Assembly: GCA_021030915.1 (NCBI GenBank)
Contig: JAGEMR010000009.1
Span: 124,001 to 188,000, forward strand
From: Astrothelium macrocarpum
Lineage: Eukaryota; Ascomycota; Dothideomycetes; Trypetheliales; Trypetheliaceae
Direction of reading: 5' to 3'
Length of the DNA stretch: 64,000 bases
The position numbers and the translations under genes are program-made. The notes under the pieces were generated by a model that was given only the letters and a program-made list of their open reading frames with translations, searched no databases and was not told the DNA's origin. Positions within the stretch are counted from its first letter, which is position 1. The number at the start of each line of letters is the position of its first letter. Shown here piece by piece: positions 1 to 12,147 of this stretch.

Positions 1-2
1 CA

Positions 3-2402
3 CCCGAAGCTCTTGACCGCAAAACTGCTCTGGCTCTAGTCGATTTCGTCTTGACACAAGCGTCAAGAGTCAACATCAAAGATCTGCCGAAAACTGAGCT
101 CAAGAACGCGATTGAGAAGATTCACGGGTCGCTTCCTAAGAGCAAGCCATCCGAAGGTATGCTACGGAATCGAGCCATATACCGAGCCAAGATGAAAGCC
201 CCTATCCAACCGTTGAGTCTCTTCCAATGTATTGATGGTGTTGGCGGTCTTCCTTCGGTACCTGTCAACCCCTCTGAAGCGCCCGCTGCTTCGAAAGGAT
301 GGTACTTTTTGATGGGTCAAATAGCACTCACCCGATTCAAATCCCAAAAGCGAGTAGGTCCTGTACCAACCGAAGACGTCATGCTCGCAATCGCCTTCTT
401 TGTTGGGGATATCGAATATTCTGCCGAAAAGTGGGAGACGTGGTATCGAATCGCACAAGCTTATGATGTGCAAGTGGAAGAGAATGTCTTGTGGTCTGCA
501 GAAGGATTGAACAACGGTAGTCAAGATATCGTCCAGCATCAAAGAGCAGCAATCCACTGTTACTCCTTGGCAGTCGCTCTTGCTGTTCAAACAGCAGACT
601 TTTCATTTGAAACTTCAAGTAAAATGGCCGATCTATATGCTGATTTTGGCACGCGAATATATTCATCAAGTCGAGAACCATTTTCGATGGCCGCCTTTTC
701 CGTCGACGAGTTCGAGAAAACCTTTAGTGGCGAAATTTTGTACAAAAAACAGCCGTTCAAGGCATTGCAACCCTACTCTGCCTGGAAATTCGCAAGTGCT
801 CTATTTCGGAGAGCGATTGTTGGCAAACCCGAGAATTGGACGAGTTATTACATGCTCGGCAAATGCTTATGGAAAATGCACTGCGCCAATGTTGCGGGCC
901 CAAAAGCGCCTACTGTCGACGCCGTTCTCGATGCTTTTATCAAAGCAGTCAAGGCTCTTCCTGAGCGTCGAGACAATAGACAATACCCGATCCTCGAACC
1001 CCATTACAAGGTCGTATCCATTGTACACAAATTAGTCAAACGATCGGAAATTGAAATCTCTGCAGCCGTCCAAATACTTGGCGATAACACACCATATGCC
1101 CAGGGAGTGTCGGCTCCAGAGAGTCAAGATGGTTGGACGACCTATGTTCTGCAGGTCCTCAAGAACATGCGTGTGGCCGACAAGTCAAACTGGCATCACC
1201 GTATGACTGCAAGAGCTGCCACTATCATCTACAACACTCGAACCGATGAAGAAGGAGTCAACGCGGCCAAGCAGGAGCTGATGCAGCAGATCTTTACGAA
1301 AACCATGACAGTCCAGGTCTGGAAACCAGAAAATGAACGACCTGGTCGCCACTTTGTCTACACCACCCGCTACTCATCATTCTTTGTCCAACTCCTCGTC
1401 CAATCTAACGACCGCGCTAACCTCGAACTCCTCGCCAAACGTCTTCGCAAAAAGTCCAACGACTTCCTCAACCACGCCAGGCTCTGGCAGGACGTTTGCC
1501 ACAGCTACCTCCGCCTCTTGCGTCGCGCTGGCAGCGTTCCCGAGGGTCACGAAGACGCCATCTTCAAATCCGTCAGCTCGGAAGAATTCCACAAACGCGC
1601 CGCCCGCATTGAGACCTGGTCGCGACAGCCAGGTCTCAACTCCCCACTTCTCGACGTCCTGCGCGACACCATCGAGCTCAAGAAGCTCAACAACAGCCTC
1701 ATGAAATCGCCCCTCTTCGACGATCTCATTGGAGACGCGTACGCGCTACTCTACGACACCGTCGGCTCTGACCTCGAGGCGGCCGCCGCAGCAGACGCTG
1801 CAGCCAACGAACCTCCTCCCACCACCGCCACCACTACCGTTCCTCCGGCCAAGGAAAAGGAAAGTGTCATGTCCCTCAGCAACATGATGAACACCGACGG
1901 CGCCACCGACACCCCCAACTCCTCGACTCCCGCTCCCACCACATCCGCCGAACAAACAGCTGCTCCGGGAGCAGTAGGCGCAAAAACCCGCGTACGCAGT
2001 GTCGGCCGTCGCGACATCCGCCAGGCTGCTGAGGCCGCAACGCAGAAACCGGCTGTGGCGCTTCCAGTCGTGTTGCCGAAACCTGCGGCGCATGCGCCGT
2101 CTACTGCGGCGAATAATGCTGCTGCTGCTACTACTACGGGGGCTGGTCCAACGGCAGCGGCAGCTGCGGCGGGGACGGAGACTGCGCGACCGCAGGCAGT
2201 GGTGGAGATTGTGAGGCCGGAGAAGGTGGAGTCGAGTGGCCAGGGCCAGGGCCAGGGCCAGGGACAGGGACAGGGACAGGGGAGTGGAGTCGAGGAGGAG
2301 AGTGAACTGAGTGAGTTGGAGGAGGAAGGGGAGGAGATAATCGTGAGGCCGTTGTTTCCTGGGTTGGTGTCAAAAGGGGAGAAGGATGGGGGTGGGGAGT
2401 GA
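3..2402 (+). CDS. hir3: Histone transcription regulator 3 (Hir3/CABIN1-like), C-terminal part
   Basis: The reading frame is open from the window edge (codons begin at position 3) to a TGA at 2400-2402, so about 799 C-terminal residues of a larger protein are visible and the true start lies upstream. The helical, TPR-like region (for example residues around SAWKFASALFRRAIVGKPENW) matches my memory of Hir3/CABIN1, the scaffold of the HIR histone chaperone complex, which deposits H3-H4 outside S phase and represses histone genes in the nucleus. The last 200 residues are low complexity: Ala/Thr/Pro-rich, then a Gly-Gln run and an acidic tail. No intron is needed in the visible part. The family call rests on remembered sequence pattern; the open frame is seen directly. 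Confidence 0.75.
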   Translation, partial: PEALDRKTALALVDFVLTQASRVNIKDLPKTELKNAIEKIHGSLPKSKPSEGMLRNRAIYRAKMKAPIQPLSLFQCIDGVGGLPSVPVNPSEAPAASKGWYFLMGQIALTRFKSQKRVGPVPTEDVMLAIAFFVGDIEYSAEKWETWYRIAQAYDVQVEENVLWSAEGLNNGSQDIVQHQRAAIHCYSLAVALAVQTADFSFETSSKMADLYADFGTRIYSSSREPFSMAAFSVDEFEKTFSGEILYKKQPFKALQPYSAWKFASALFRRAIVGKPENWTSYYMLGKCLWKMHCANVAGPKAPTVDAVLDAFIKAVKALPERRDNRQYPILEPHYKVVSIVHKLVKRSEIEISAAVQILGDNTPYAQGVSAPESQDGWTTYVLQVLKNMRVADKSNWHHRMTARAATIIYNTRTDEEGVNAAKQELMQQIFTKTMTVQVWKPENERPGRHFVYTTRYSSFFVQLLVQSNDRANLELLAKRLRKKSNDFLNHARLWQDVCHSYLRLLRRAGSVPEGHEDAIFKSVSSEEFHKRAARIETWSRQPGLNSPLLDVLRDTIELKKLNNSLMKSPLFDDLIGDAYALLYDTVGSDLEAAAAADAAANEPPPTTATTTVPPAKEKESVMSLSNMMNTDGATDTPNSSTPAPTTSAEQTAAPGAVGAKTRVRSVGRRDIRQAAEAATQKPAVALPVVLPKPAAHAPSTAANNAAAATTTGAGPTAAAAAAGTETARPQAVVEIVRPEKVESSGQGQGQGQGQGQGQGSGVEEESELSELEEEGEEIIVRPLFPGLVSKGEKDGGGE
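2238..2282 (+). repeat. In-frame hexanucleotide repeat (GGMCAG)n
   Basis: About seven copies of a six-base unit, GGCCAG shifting to GGACAG, encode a Gly-Gln run near the C-terminus of the Hir3-like protein. The period keeps the frame, so length changes would not disrupt the gene. Confidence 0.9.
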
Positions 2403-3828
2403 TGATTGGGAGAGGGGCCCGGGTGTCTGACCTCTGTTGTCCAAATCAGTAGAGCGGAGTTTAGGAGAATGGTACCTGTTGCTCTATGGTTTCGTTGTGG
2501 TATCGTGGGGTCAATGGTTTCGAGTCTTCTCGTGAGGGTTCAGATGAGTGGGAAATGGTGTTGGCTGCCTATCATTGCTGTGAAGGCGTGACTGGGTCTG
2601 AAGATATGATACCCGATTATCCTGCTCTACACTGAGCTGCGTCCGAAATCTTGTTTCCGTCTCATGAATGATTCTAGTCATGGCAACTATAGTGACAATG
2701 AAACATACATACTAAACACTTCCTCAATCTTTATCTATTAAACTGTTTTGTCAATCTTAACGTGAAAGCTGATTTAGATCTTGATTCAGTGTCAACTTCT
2801 CACATACCTCATGCTGACGATAGAAACTGCGTCGTGGATGCGTACCTTTCTGCACACATGCAACAAGAGTAGCATCCCAGGGGGGGGCATTAACCACTCA
2901 TTAAAGAGACTCTCAACAAGTCCCAGCCCGATAATTCCCGTCAGTATTCGTCACCAAACGGAACATCTTGTTCAGCGGCTCAAGACCAAGGTTTCCCTTA
3001 TAGAGTTCCGCGAATTCTCTCCCTCAAGAGCACCATCCTTGACCTTTCTTGTGGCATGGAAGATTAGATCAAGAATGAGATATTATGAAGATTGCCTCTG
3101 CTTAGGAGTAGTTCCCACCATCTTGTCCACAGTCCTATTTCGTACACATCCAATTCCATTCTTAGTACTCCTACAGTCAAGCTTGGAAACACAGGAAATC
3201 TTGATTATTGTTGTCGGGGCTTCCCAATGAGGTATGTGGCGAGTATGGCTTTCGCGGTCGCGAGCGACATTTCTTATTGCAACGACTGGTGCTTCTACCG
3301 GCGATCTTGGTAATCGTATGATTGTGTCGGCGTCTTTGGCTTGAGTTCGCCGTTCCGTCTGATTTTGCGCCGTGCCTCGCTCAGAGGCGCCGAAGCTAGG
3401 GACGATGGGCTCCAGCCAATCACATTCCATCCTTGTCCACTACCACGAGATTTCGCACTTGAATGAAACAAATTTAGGGCAATCATGGATGATGTAGAAC
3501 AGATCGAACATGCTCTCTGTTACCTTCCTTCACATTTGTCATTTGCACAGAGGGAGTAATCACACATTTATTGGAAATCATGTCTGGATTACCCAACTGA
3601 ACCAGAAAATACTCTACACGCGAGATCCGACAGCGTACCTCGTCATTCAGCAATCCACAATAAATCGAGGATGATCCTGAGAACAGGTGCAGCACCATAA
3701 AAGGGCTCGTTTTTGTCGGTGTTTTCATTGTCAGTCTCGACATCAGTCTCCCAGCATTTCTCACTAAATATCATCATTTGACTACCAGTTTCGAGTCTCG
3801 TAAGACATCAATTTCACTTCCAGCCATA
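2403..3828. other. Intergenic, no gene recognised
   Basis: This holds the 3' flank of hir3 and the promoter of the NmrA-like gene. Open frames here reach at most about 150 codons, show no family features and do not continue across plausible introns. An eight-G run sits near 2881. Confidence 0.6.
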
Positions 3829-5008
3829 ATGGTTCACACTGTTGGTATCGTAGGCGTTAATGGCAACGTTGGGGCGGCCACTGCCAAGGTCCTGGTCAAG
3901 GCGGCACAGGAGGATAAGATCAAGCTCATCATCTTCCATCGCGAAGGCAGCACCGTTAACGACCTTTCCCCCGGGAAAAACGTCGAGCTAAAGGTTCTCA
4001 ATTTCGAGGACCCGGCTAATATGATTGAACAATCAGTCAAGGGGGTCAATGTGTTCATGTAGGTCCACTCTACCTGTCCTTTGTCAGGATTGTAGCCGTC
4101 TTGCTCATTTTGTCACAGCTCTGCAGTAGGCTTCGGGGGCCTCCTGAACGAAGCCAACGTTGTCGACGCACTTTCAAAGTCATCCGACTTGGTCACTTAC
4201 ATTCCTTCGACTTACTCTACTACTTGGAATCCAGAGGACTACAAGGACCCACAACTGGGCCAAGTGCTGAACTCCATTCACAAGGGTTGGGACAGGGCCA
4301 AGGAGAAGAACATTGGGATCACCGCCGTTTATACTGGAGTTTTCGACCTTTATTGGTTCGAGATAGGGTGAGTCAACCTCGATCTTGAATTGGATATTTG
4401 GAGCTGAGACTTGCTTGATTAGCTTTGTGGGATCCCCACTCAAGGGAAACACGATTTGGGCAAATGAAAAGCAGTTGAAGAATCGTATTCCTATCACGTG
4501 AGTCATGCCCGTATCCTCTTTTTAGGGTAAGACACAGGGGGTGGCTTCACTACGCTTTTTGTCAATTGCTCGGCCTTCTACGCAGTTATTGTTCTTGATC
4601 CAGCCTTTCAAGCAACACTGAGCGTGCGCTGACAGAACTTCTCAATCAAAAGCTGCTGACGCTACTCCTAGGGCCATGGAGCATCTTGGCAACGCCATTG
4701 CACGTTTAGCGACAGCCGATCCGCAGTCGATCAAAAATCGGGAGTACTCCGTGGTTACGTTCTGGCCCACAGGTCAAGAGCTCGTTGATTTGTACACCAA
4801 GGTCAACGGCGAGCAGGCTAATGTCAAGGACTTTACAAAAGCCGATCGGGCTACGCAAATGGCTGATGTAGCGAACTTTGGCCCGGCCAAAGTCGGCTAT
4901 TGGGATCGCTGGGAGAATGACAAGTGGGGTTACGAGTCTGATGGAAGGATCAGTGACACTGATTACACTGGGGCGAGCCTGGAGCAGCTGGCGCAAAAGT
5001 ATGTCTAG
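3829..5008 (+). CDS. NmrA-like / isoflavone-reductase-type NAD(P)-binding protein
   Basis: Four exons, 3829-4058, 4119-4367, 4423-4497 and 4672-5008, join in frame to 296 residues. All introns have GT and AG ends. The N-terminus VGIVGVNGNVGAATAKVL is a glycine-rich Rossmann loop (GxxGxxG type) followed by a charged second strand end (FHREG), as in NmrA-like and isoflavone-reductase-like atypical SDRs. These bind NAD(P)(H) in the cytosol and act either as reductases of small aromatic molecules or as redox sensors; which applies here cannot be told. The third intron (4498-4671, 174 bp) is longer than the other two. The gene converges on the Zn2Cys6 regulator at 5388-7531. Family confidence is good; the substrate is unknown. 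Confidence 0.8.
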
Positions 5009-5387
5009 TGATGATTTGTCAGACCTCAAGTGCATGTCGCAGAAACCGAATGACTTTCATCTTTCTCTCCTTACGATCCTTACAATATGTCCATCCGCCT
5101 TGGGCAAATCTTTTCTGGGCTCATCGCTCGCTTTTGTGTATTGCTAGATTTTGAAATCGATCCGCTCTTTTCGCTCACAATTTAAATCAGACAGAAGGCG
5201 TCCTACCTTTCTCGACGTGTCCGTAGTGTCTCTGGGGTATAAACTAACCAGTGGTTTAACTAGACGTTCGACTGGACTTATCATGCCGGGCAGTAGTCAG
5301 GCCACTACATGATCCTGGCCTGGTTTGCTGACCGCAGATCGAAGGTACCGATCCTATATCTGAAGCAATGGCCTCAGTATAAACTCA
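5009..5387. other. Convergent intergenic region
   Basis: Shared 3' flank between the NmrA-like gene and the Zn2Cys6 regulator. No further feature seen. Confidence 0.6.
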
Positions 5388-7531
5388 TCAGTGCGTTCCT
5401 GCGTCCAGCCAAGGCATGTCTTGCAAATCCTCTCGAGTCATCTGCTCGTCGTAGGGGATGAGGTCATACAGGTTCTCCTGATCCAGTATCCACTGATCAC
5501 GGTACAGTAGCGAATCTATCCGGTTCTCTGAAGGAACAAGGACAGGGGGTACACTACTTGTTTTATCCCATCGTAAGTGAGCCCGCTCGCGTAATCTGAC
5601 CAGCAAGCTCCACATGGGCGTGGCTGCCACAGGGTCGGCAGAGTAAAGGTCAAAATTAAGCTGTAGCAAATACCGTGAACGGTCAATTTGAGTTTGCTCG
5701 GTGGCGGTTTCGGCATGTGTGAGGAGAATTGCAAGAGCGAGCCAAGGTATCTCCGTTCTAAAGACCCAGCCCCAACCCAGTGGTGCGAAAGTGTTATGGT
5801 GATATTCGAGGGCCTCGAGAAGCTCCAAAGCATATACAAAGACACTATCAAAAAATGAGAGATTGATTCAGGAAATTGATATCGTACCTTACGCCGACTT
5901 TTCTGCTGCCAGCACGCTCTTGGCAGCTTGTCGATGCCTCAATGTCAACCTCAAACTCGATATCTTGTCTTCCGAAAAAGCAGCCACAATCGTTTGAGAA
6001 ACATCAGACCGGTCGATATGTTTAATGTAATTCTCGTGCAAACTCTTTTCTGCCTTAAGAATGAGACTCTCTTTGGCTGCAAGATCGTTGGCACCGACCC
6101 GGGAAAGGTGACCGATCAGATTAGCCAGTTCCCGATGTACCAATGCGAAAGTCATCTCCGTAAACCCCTCTGCCGCTGAAGGAACGGATTTTGGCGTGGC
6201 ATATCGACTAACGTGCCAATCTCGATCACTCGCATTCTTTGGCGGGTTAGTATCTGCGTGTGCCGGGAGGCTTGATTCTGCACCATAGGACCCCAGAGCC
6301 AGAGCGTCCATGCAACAGAGGTGATTCCAAACCCTCTGCCGAACCTCACGCACCCAATGACATAGAGGGAAGTGACTTGGATCACGATGATAGCCCATTC
6401 TAGAAGCCACCCACGTTGTTATCCCAAGAAGTGCAATACCGTCTTGGTAACGGTGCTGTTGGAACAGCAAGGTCTATGAGGTCGATCATGAGCCACTCAG
6501 CCTCTTTGGATGGGGTCAGAAATAGTACCAAGTAGTGCAGTAGTGCTATTAATGTGAAGATATTATTTGACCTGCAAAAATTTACTTGTGATAAAGCTTC
6601 CTGAGCACCAGCTTGAAAATGATCAAGCCACGTAGATTTTGGTAAGTGAAAATTCGCTTCAAACATATCCGCAGATATAGTATTGATAGTAAGAGCATAG
6701 ATTGAGAAGAGCAGAGCTCGTGTTTCCCCAGGAAACTGCGACTCACCACGCCGGTGTTGGCTTAGAAGCCTCCTAAAGTGCGCGGTATGCAGTATACGGG
6801 TGAATGGATTGACGCATTCAAAGAAGTGCTTTAGCAACATGTTACTCTGCTCTACTGTGGGGTCCAAATGGCTTGTTGCAACCATCGATGGTGGAGACGG
6901 TAGACCTATGGTTGCTGTAGTAAGCCATACAGCGGCACGATCCTGCCTAGCCGGTGAACAGAAGAGGTCTCTAAGCTCATCCGGCTCGATCTGTCTGCAT
7001 TCAGTCATGTCAAGCGGTATGTAGATTATCCAATACCTCGTCAATAAGGTTTGCCCAGAAGTCATTGTTGAAGTAAGCACAGTATCCATCTTTGAAGATA
7101 AGCTGTCCTGGTTGAACATCAGATACATTCCCCAGATCAATTCCCTGGCCAGCATTAAACGGTCCGGTTGAGCCATTAGCTATCAAAGACGAGGTTGTAT
7201 GACCGACAGCTGAAGCTTCGCTATGTATGTACTGTTGTTGGGAGCCATTTGTATTGGGAAGTATAGTTTGTTGCTGATCTCCGCGTAGCAGTAGAGTGGT
7301 CATAAGCTTTTCCAGGTGTTCCAGCCTTGCACGCACATCGGCATCTCCTGTTGCACCGGCAATGTGGCTAAAAACGTCTTGTTGCTGGGTTTTACTATCA
7401 TCATAGGAACATAATTGCCCCGAACGCTGACAGTTGGCACATGGATGGACTTTATCGCATCTGATCTTGCGCTTGCGGCAGGTCACACAAGGCCGCTCAT
7501 GAGTTGATTTTGCGTGTTCAGAAGGCTCCAT
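5388..7531 (-). CDS. Zn2Cys6 fungal-specific transcription factor
   Basis: Exons 7037-7531, 6529-6990, 5893-6473 and 5388-5844 (minus strand) join in frame to 664 residues with introns of 46, 55 and 48 bp. I chose the ATG at 7531 because the upstream in-frame leader is not family-like. Residues 15-42 form a canonical binuclear zinc cluster, CVTC-x6-C-x5-C-x2-C-x6-C, with basic residues RKRKIR between the second and third cysteines. The middle holds the fungal transcription-factor homology region, including the typical ...ASRMGYHRDPSHF motif. Such proteins bind CGG half-sites as dimers and often control adjacent metabolic genes. Candidates are the convergent NmrA-like gene and the divergent SDR at 8798. 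That link is inference from position only. Confidence 0.87.
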
Positions 7532-8797
7532 CAGAGCAAAGCCGGACCAGAGGTTGCAGTAAGACGTGTCACTCGAACATGAGAGATACAATTTGCCGCA
7601 CGCCTCATGGAGAGACCCTCAACAACAACCAGCAAAAAAAAACCTCAGATGATTTCCGGACGGATTGGTTACGATTTCATTTACTCTTCGGAATTATTAA
7701 AAACAGTATGGAATCCTCCCTATGAAGCCTGCAGTAGCTCTATTGCTCGCGGATGACAGTTTTTGTTGCAACCCCTGATGTCGGCGAGATTCGAGTGTGG
7801 CCAGGACGGGACCATGCACGAGATGGTGCATTTTCACGACTCCATCGTTTTACAGTAGCTTATAACGCCTTGGTCGCTGTGACCAGTTGCTGATGGTAGT
7901 GCACACTTAGAGCCAGAGTAAGCTCTGAAGCATAAGGTGCAAAGACTGCCTATCTGTAGTCTATCATTCTTACTACTTTTGGCAATCTCTGGCCTCTTCA
8001 AGCTCTTCATAACATGATTCTCCGAAACAACTCAGTACCGTAAACATCCATCTTAGCACATCATCCTCCAATCTGGCAAATGATTGACCTGGCCAACAGA
8101 AGAGAATTGGCTCACGCAGTTTCGATCCTTCGGAATCGCCTTCTTTGGCGATCGTCCACGCCAGCCATCAGCCGTACCATTGTGAACTAAATGCATGGTG
8201 TCCCGCTATCTCACCCTTCGCGACTCTGTCCCAGTACGGAGTACGCTCATTCCTAATATTCGCTACGCTATCTTGTGATGTGGAGCGGAACTCGTTGGTT
8301 CCCATATCGTAATCATTGAACGGCACAGCAAGTCAGCTCGATTGCTGATTTCCATCTTACTTCTCGTCCAACCGAGAGTGCCCAGAGCAACCTTTTACCA
8401 GAGCCCATCTTTAGCCTTTGAACTCATGGCTTTCCGAATCTAATTAATGACTAAAACCTTGACGTTATTATACACTTGTGTTGTTTTTGCATCGAGGTAT
8501 GCCATAGGCAATCAAACGGAAAACATCCTTGGACTCTACGTCAGTCTACCTTGTTCGCCTGAGAATATAGCCCTACACGTTCCAAGGCCAAATCTACCTT
8601 ACCGCTTGCGCTTGTTTTAGTGAAGACGTGAAGCGATGTCGAACGCGGCAGAACCTGATACCAAGCCTGAACGAGTTCCAAATAACAGTATGTGAAGGCA
8701 TAGTGTTTTGTGAGGGATTTTGCCTCACTTTACTTTCCATCGTCTTATTACGCGCTGGGCGTATATCTAAGTGCTTATAGGCCTCGACTTTGTCAAA
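7532..8797. other. Divergent promoter region between regulator and SDR
   Basis: About 1.27 kb between two diverging starts, long enough for a shared regulatory region. No coding sequence was recognised and I did not identify a clear pair of CGG half-sites by eye. Confidence 0.5.
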
Positions 8798-9646
8798 ATG
8801 CTCCACCGGACGACATATCCTTATGTCGACCCGTCAAATTATACGCTTGAAGGCAAATCTGTCTTGATTACCGGCGGCTCGAAAGGTTGTGGCCTTGCTA
8901 TGGCAATCGGCTATGCTAAGGCTGGCATCTCGAACATTGCTCTTGCAGCACGCACCGCTATTCCCACCCAGGAGATCCTCGACGCTGCAAAGTCTGCTCG
9001 CAGAGCTGAGCCGAAGGTGCTGACTCTTAAAGTCGACGTCACAAACAGCAAAGATGTGGAGAATGCAGCTGAGCGTGTGCAAAAGGAATTTGGAAAGCTC
9101 GATATTTTGATCAACAATGCTGGCTATTTAGCTCGATTTGAACCGTTTACAGAAACCGATCCGGAAGATTGGTGGGCCAGTTGGGAAGTCAATGTCAAAG
9201 GCACCTATCTCGTATCTCGTGCTTTTGTTCCACTTCTTTTACAATCAGATTTGAAGACTGTCATCAACATATCCTCTGAAAGCGCACATGCGGTTTTGCC
9301 AACAGCATCAGGATATATGGTTAGCAAATTGGCGGTCTGCCGCTTCACAGAATTCATCCACGCTGAATATAGCAGCCAAGGCCTTCTTGTTTATTCTGTA
9401 AATGTTGGTGGGGTGCATACTGATCTCGCTCATAGAATACCAGAGTGGGCATGGGAAATCGCTCTTATTGATCAACCAGAGCTTTGTGGTGAAACTGTGC
9501 CATGGTTGACGAGCCAAAAAAGGGACTGGCTTGGGGGCAGATATATCAGCTGCTGTTGGGACATGGAGGAGCTGGAAAGTTTAAAAAACAAAATCATTGA
9601 TGGAGATTTGTTGAAAGTGCGTTTCGCAGTGGAAGGAGGTCAGTGA
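8798..9646 (+). CDS. Short-chain dehydrogenase/reductase (classical SDR)
   Basis: A single exon of 282 residues, starting at MLHRTTYPYV (ATG at 8798). An in-frame extension of nine residues upstream has no ATG of its own and was left out. Visible SDR features are the cofactor loop TGGSKGCGLA (TGxxxGxG), the structural motif NNAG, the catalytic serine in NISSESA and the Tyr-x3-Lys pair in GYMVSK. It should reduce a carbonyl or oxidise an alcohol using NAD(P)(H). The region after the active site is divergent and somewhat short, so the substrate cannot be assigned. It is divergent from the Zn2Cys6 gene and could be its target, which is inference. Confidence 0.85.
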   Translation: MLHRTTYPYVDPSNYTLEGKSVLITGGSKGCGLAMAIGYAKAGISNIALAARTAIPTQEILDAAKSARRAEPKVLTLKVDVTNSKDVENAAERVQKEFGKLDILINNAGYLARFEPFTETDPEDWWASWEVNVKGTYLVSRAFVPLLLQSDLKTVINISSESAHAVLPTASGYMVSKLAVCRFTEFIHAEYSSQGLLVYSVNVGGVHTDLAHRIPEWAWEIALIDQPELCGETVPWLTSQKRDWLGGRYISCCWDMEELESLKNKIIDGDLLKVRFAVEGGQ

Positions 9647-9881
9647 CTGATACTAGGAAAATATCTCACATGGATGAGAGGTAGAGGCCATAGTGTTATA
9701 AAGTTCGTCCAGAGTTATCTTTGACAAAGTGCTTGACTGAATCGCTGTGGCGACGGAGAGAAATTGTAAGAAAACGGAGATTCTGGATGCTGTCTATGGA
9801 TGATAATTGCAATTGATGCTCTTTCTGACCAACCTGCACCTGACGATGACAAATTTCTATATATTTCTAAAACAATCTGAC

Positions 9882-11272
9882 TTACTGGAATGTCTTCACC
9901 TCACTCTCCTTTAACTTCCCTGCCTCCACCAAACTCTTGACTTCGTCCGCAAAGACGCTCTTAATTTCCTCCGCACCCGTCTTCCCATTCAGTTTCGACG
10001 CCAACACCGCCAACTTCTCATTGTCCACCTTTGCAATCACCACATCTACATCCGCCAATACCTTCTCAATCTCGTCTGCACTCACATCTCCCGCTCCCTG
10101 GTGAAAGTAATTCGCATCCTTCGCCGCACCCCTCAACACCCTCTTATTCTTCTTGGCCGCATTCTTGGCCGCCTCCTTCGCCTTCTTCCCCTCTGCCTTC
10201 TCCACCTTCTCCGCCTCCTCCTTCTCCTTCACCAGTCTCGCCTCCTCCTCCTTTGCTTTCTTCGCCTCCTCCTGTACCCTTTTTGCCTCAGCCTCCTTCT
10301 CCAACTTCTTCTTGTTCTTCTCATTATACTCGACCTGCTTGAACCTCTTGATCCGTTCATCCAGTGCCAACGCATCATCCACCAGCTTACGCAGCCGCTG
10401 CGTGTCCTCGGTCTTAAGCTTCTTGCGCCGATTCTGGTTCTTCTTCTCGACGTGCCGCTTCTGGTCGCGGTTCTCGTTATCGTCGGGCACTTCCTCATCA
10501 CGGTATTCGAAGCTGCGCCAGCTATCGAAACCGTACCAGAACTCGTAGAAGTGATAGACTTCTTCCTTGGTGGCCTTTTCATCGCCAAGTCGGGGAACCG
10601 GTTGGATTTTGGAGAAGCGCGCTTCGGAGTCAAAGACAGGGTTCCAGAGCTTGTAGAAATTGCCTTTCTGGGTCGCCTTTTTGGAGGGTGGTGCGACGTC
10701 GGCAGCTTCGTCGACGCTGTCGAATTGCCGGCGTTTTACGGGGTCGAGGAGGATTTCGGTGGCTTTTTGAATGCATTTGAAGAAGCTATCATCTTCAGTA
10801 TTGCCCGCTGCGGCTTTCTTGTCGGGGTGATGCTTGAGCACTTTCTTGCGGTGAGCGCGTTTGATTTGGTCTTCAGTTGCACGGTAGCGGTATTTAGACA
10901 AGCCGAGAACAGCATAATGATCTTGTCCCTTCCAGTCCTTGGCATCGCGTTGAAGCATCAGGGGATCTTCTGGCTCAGAAATTTCGCCCGCATCGTCATC
11001 TTCGACTTTCTTGGCGGTTTCTTGGGCCTGGATACGCTCATCTTCAGAGAAGGTGCGTTTATGACGTTTCTAGAACCTTGATTTAGCATAAGCACATGAG
11101 ATATATCTCCTTGGCTTACTCTTCGCGCATGTGCCAAGAAGTGAGGTCCAACTGGTTCAATGTTCCGTTGAGTGGGCGGCGAAAGCGTGCCTACGGCTTT
11201 GAAATCCTTCTCTGCTGCCCAGCCTTCTGGCAGGATAGGCAGCGGAAGACTGATTTGCGTGACGGCCGTCAT
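9882..11272 (-). CDS. zuo1: Zuotin, J-domain subunit of the ribosome-associated complex
   Basis: Two exons, 11120-11272 and 9882-11069, joined across a 50-bp intron give 446 residues, close to the yeast length of about 433. The start MTAVTQISLPLP was preferred to an in-frame ATG 43 codons upstream because it matches the family N-terminus. Residues near EPVGPHFLAHARR and KRTFSEDERIQAQ are diagnostic. The J-domain follows, with DHYAVLGLS and the HPD triplet in LKHHPDKKA. Then come the zuotin homology domain, a long charged Lys/Glu helix (ribosome-spanning in known structures) and a C-terminal helical bundle. With an Ssz-type Hsp70 it forms RAC, which stimulates the Ssb chaperone at the ribosomal exit tunnel. 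The highly charged helix creates long meaningless antisense frames. Confidence 0.93.
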
Positions 11273-12147
11273 TTCCGCATTCGTCGGCTTGGGCTTTGTA
11301 GTCGTCGGCTGGACTTTAAGAGTCGCTTGCTGGCATTCAGTAATCGCTGGCCGGGATGTAGTAGGGGTGGGCTGGTGTTTGTTAGATGCTACGAAAAGCA
11401 AAGAAAAAGAATGGGACGGTGAATTTTTTTAGTCAGGGAAAGTCCGCGCCGGCGACTATGGTCCAAGACGCCAGTAGCAACTGTCCTACCTCTGCTTTGA
11501 CCCTCTCCACCCATGATCTAATTACGAAATGTTCAAACGGAGATTATGTTGACTCAATAATCATCTAAATGGCTATTGAGGCATACCGCCAACTTTTACG
11601 TGCGGCCAGGCTCGCATTCAAAGGTTAGACTGTTACATTGCAAACTCACAGAATCAGATATTAACAGAATGATCCAGGAGACCTCCCCCGACTCAGCGCC
11701 GCTCGATTCCATGTTCGAAAGGGATTCGAGGATAATCGCGGTCTTGCTCCAGGCAGCGAAGAACAATCGCAACAACTTCTTTACGCGAACGAAGTAGCAA
11801 AAGTGCTCCGAGAAAATGTGGTGCAGGGCGAGTTCTCAGATGGAGAAAGATACAGTAAGGTGTCTTGGATGGCTGATAGCGTTTGATGGCTAAAGTGCGG
11901 CAGAGTTGCGTTTCCATGAACACACAGCGCGAGGTGATAACACAACGATCAAATTAGCGAAGGGAAGGAAAAACACTTTGGCCGGATTGACAAGCAGTTC
12001 CTGTTCCTCATGATACCCATTCTATCTGTCACACTAGCAATACACAGTTGACTAATCTTTCGATGAGATACCTTTTGTTCCCCCAACGCCTTGCTTACAG
12101 TAACAAAGTCACAGTCTTTGATAGCGCCACCTCCCGTGCCCATTTCC
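11273..12147. other. Intergenic, no gene recognised
   Basis: Holds the promoter and 5' leader of the zuotin gene and the 3' flank of slt11. Open frames are short and not family-like. Confidence 0.55.

Noticed and set aside
2781..3430. Open frames of 115-149 codons between hir3 and the NmrA-like gene
   Set aside because: The composition is not protein-like, start contexts are poor, and no intron extends them.
10031..11081. Long plus-strand frames across the zuotin gene
   Set aside because: They are the antisense of Lys/Glu-rich helices and give low-complexity Leu/Ser/Pro sequences; the minus-strand frame has clear J-domain motifs.
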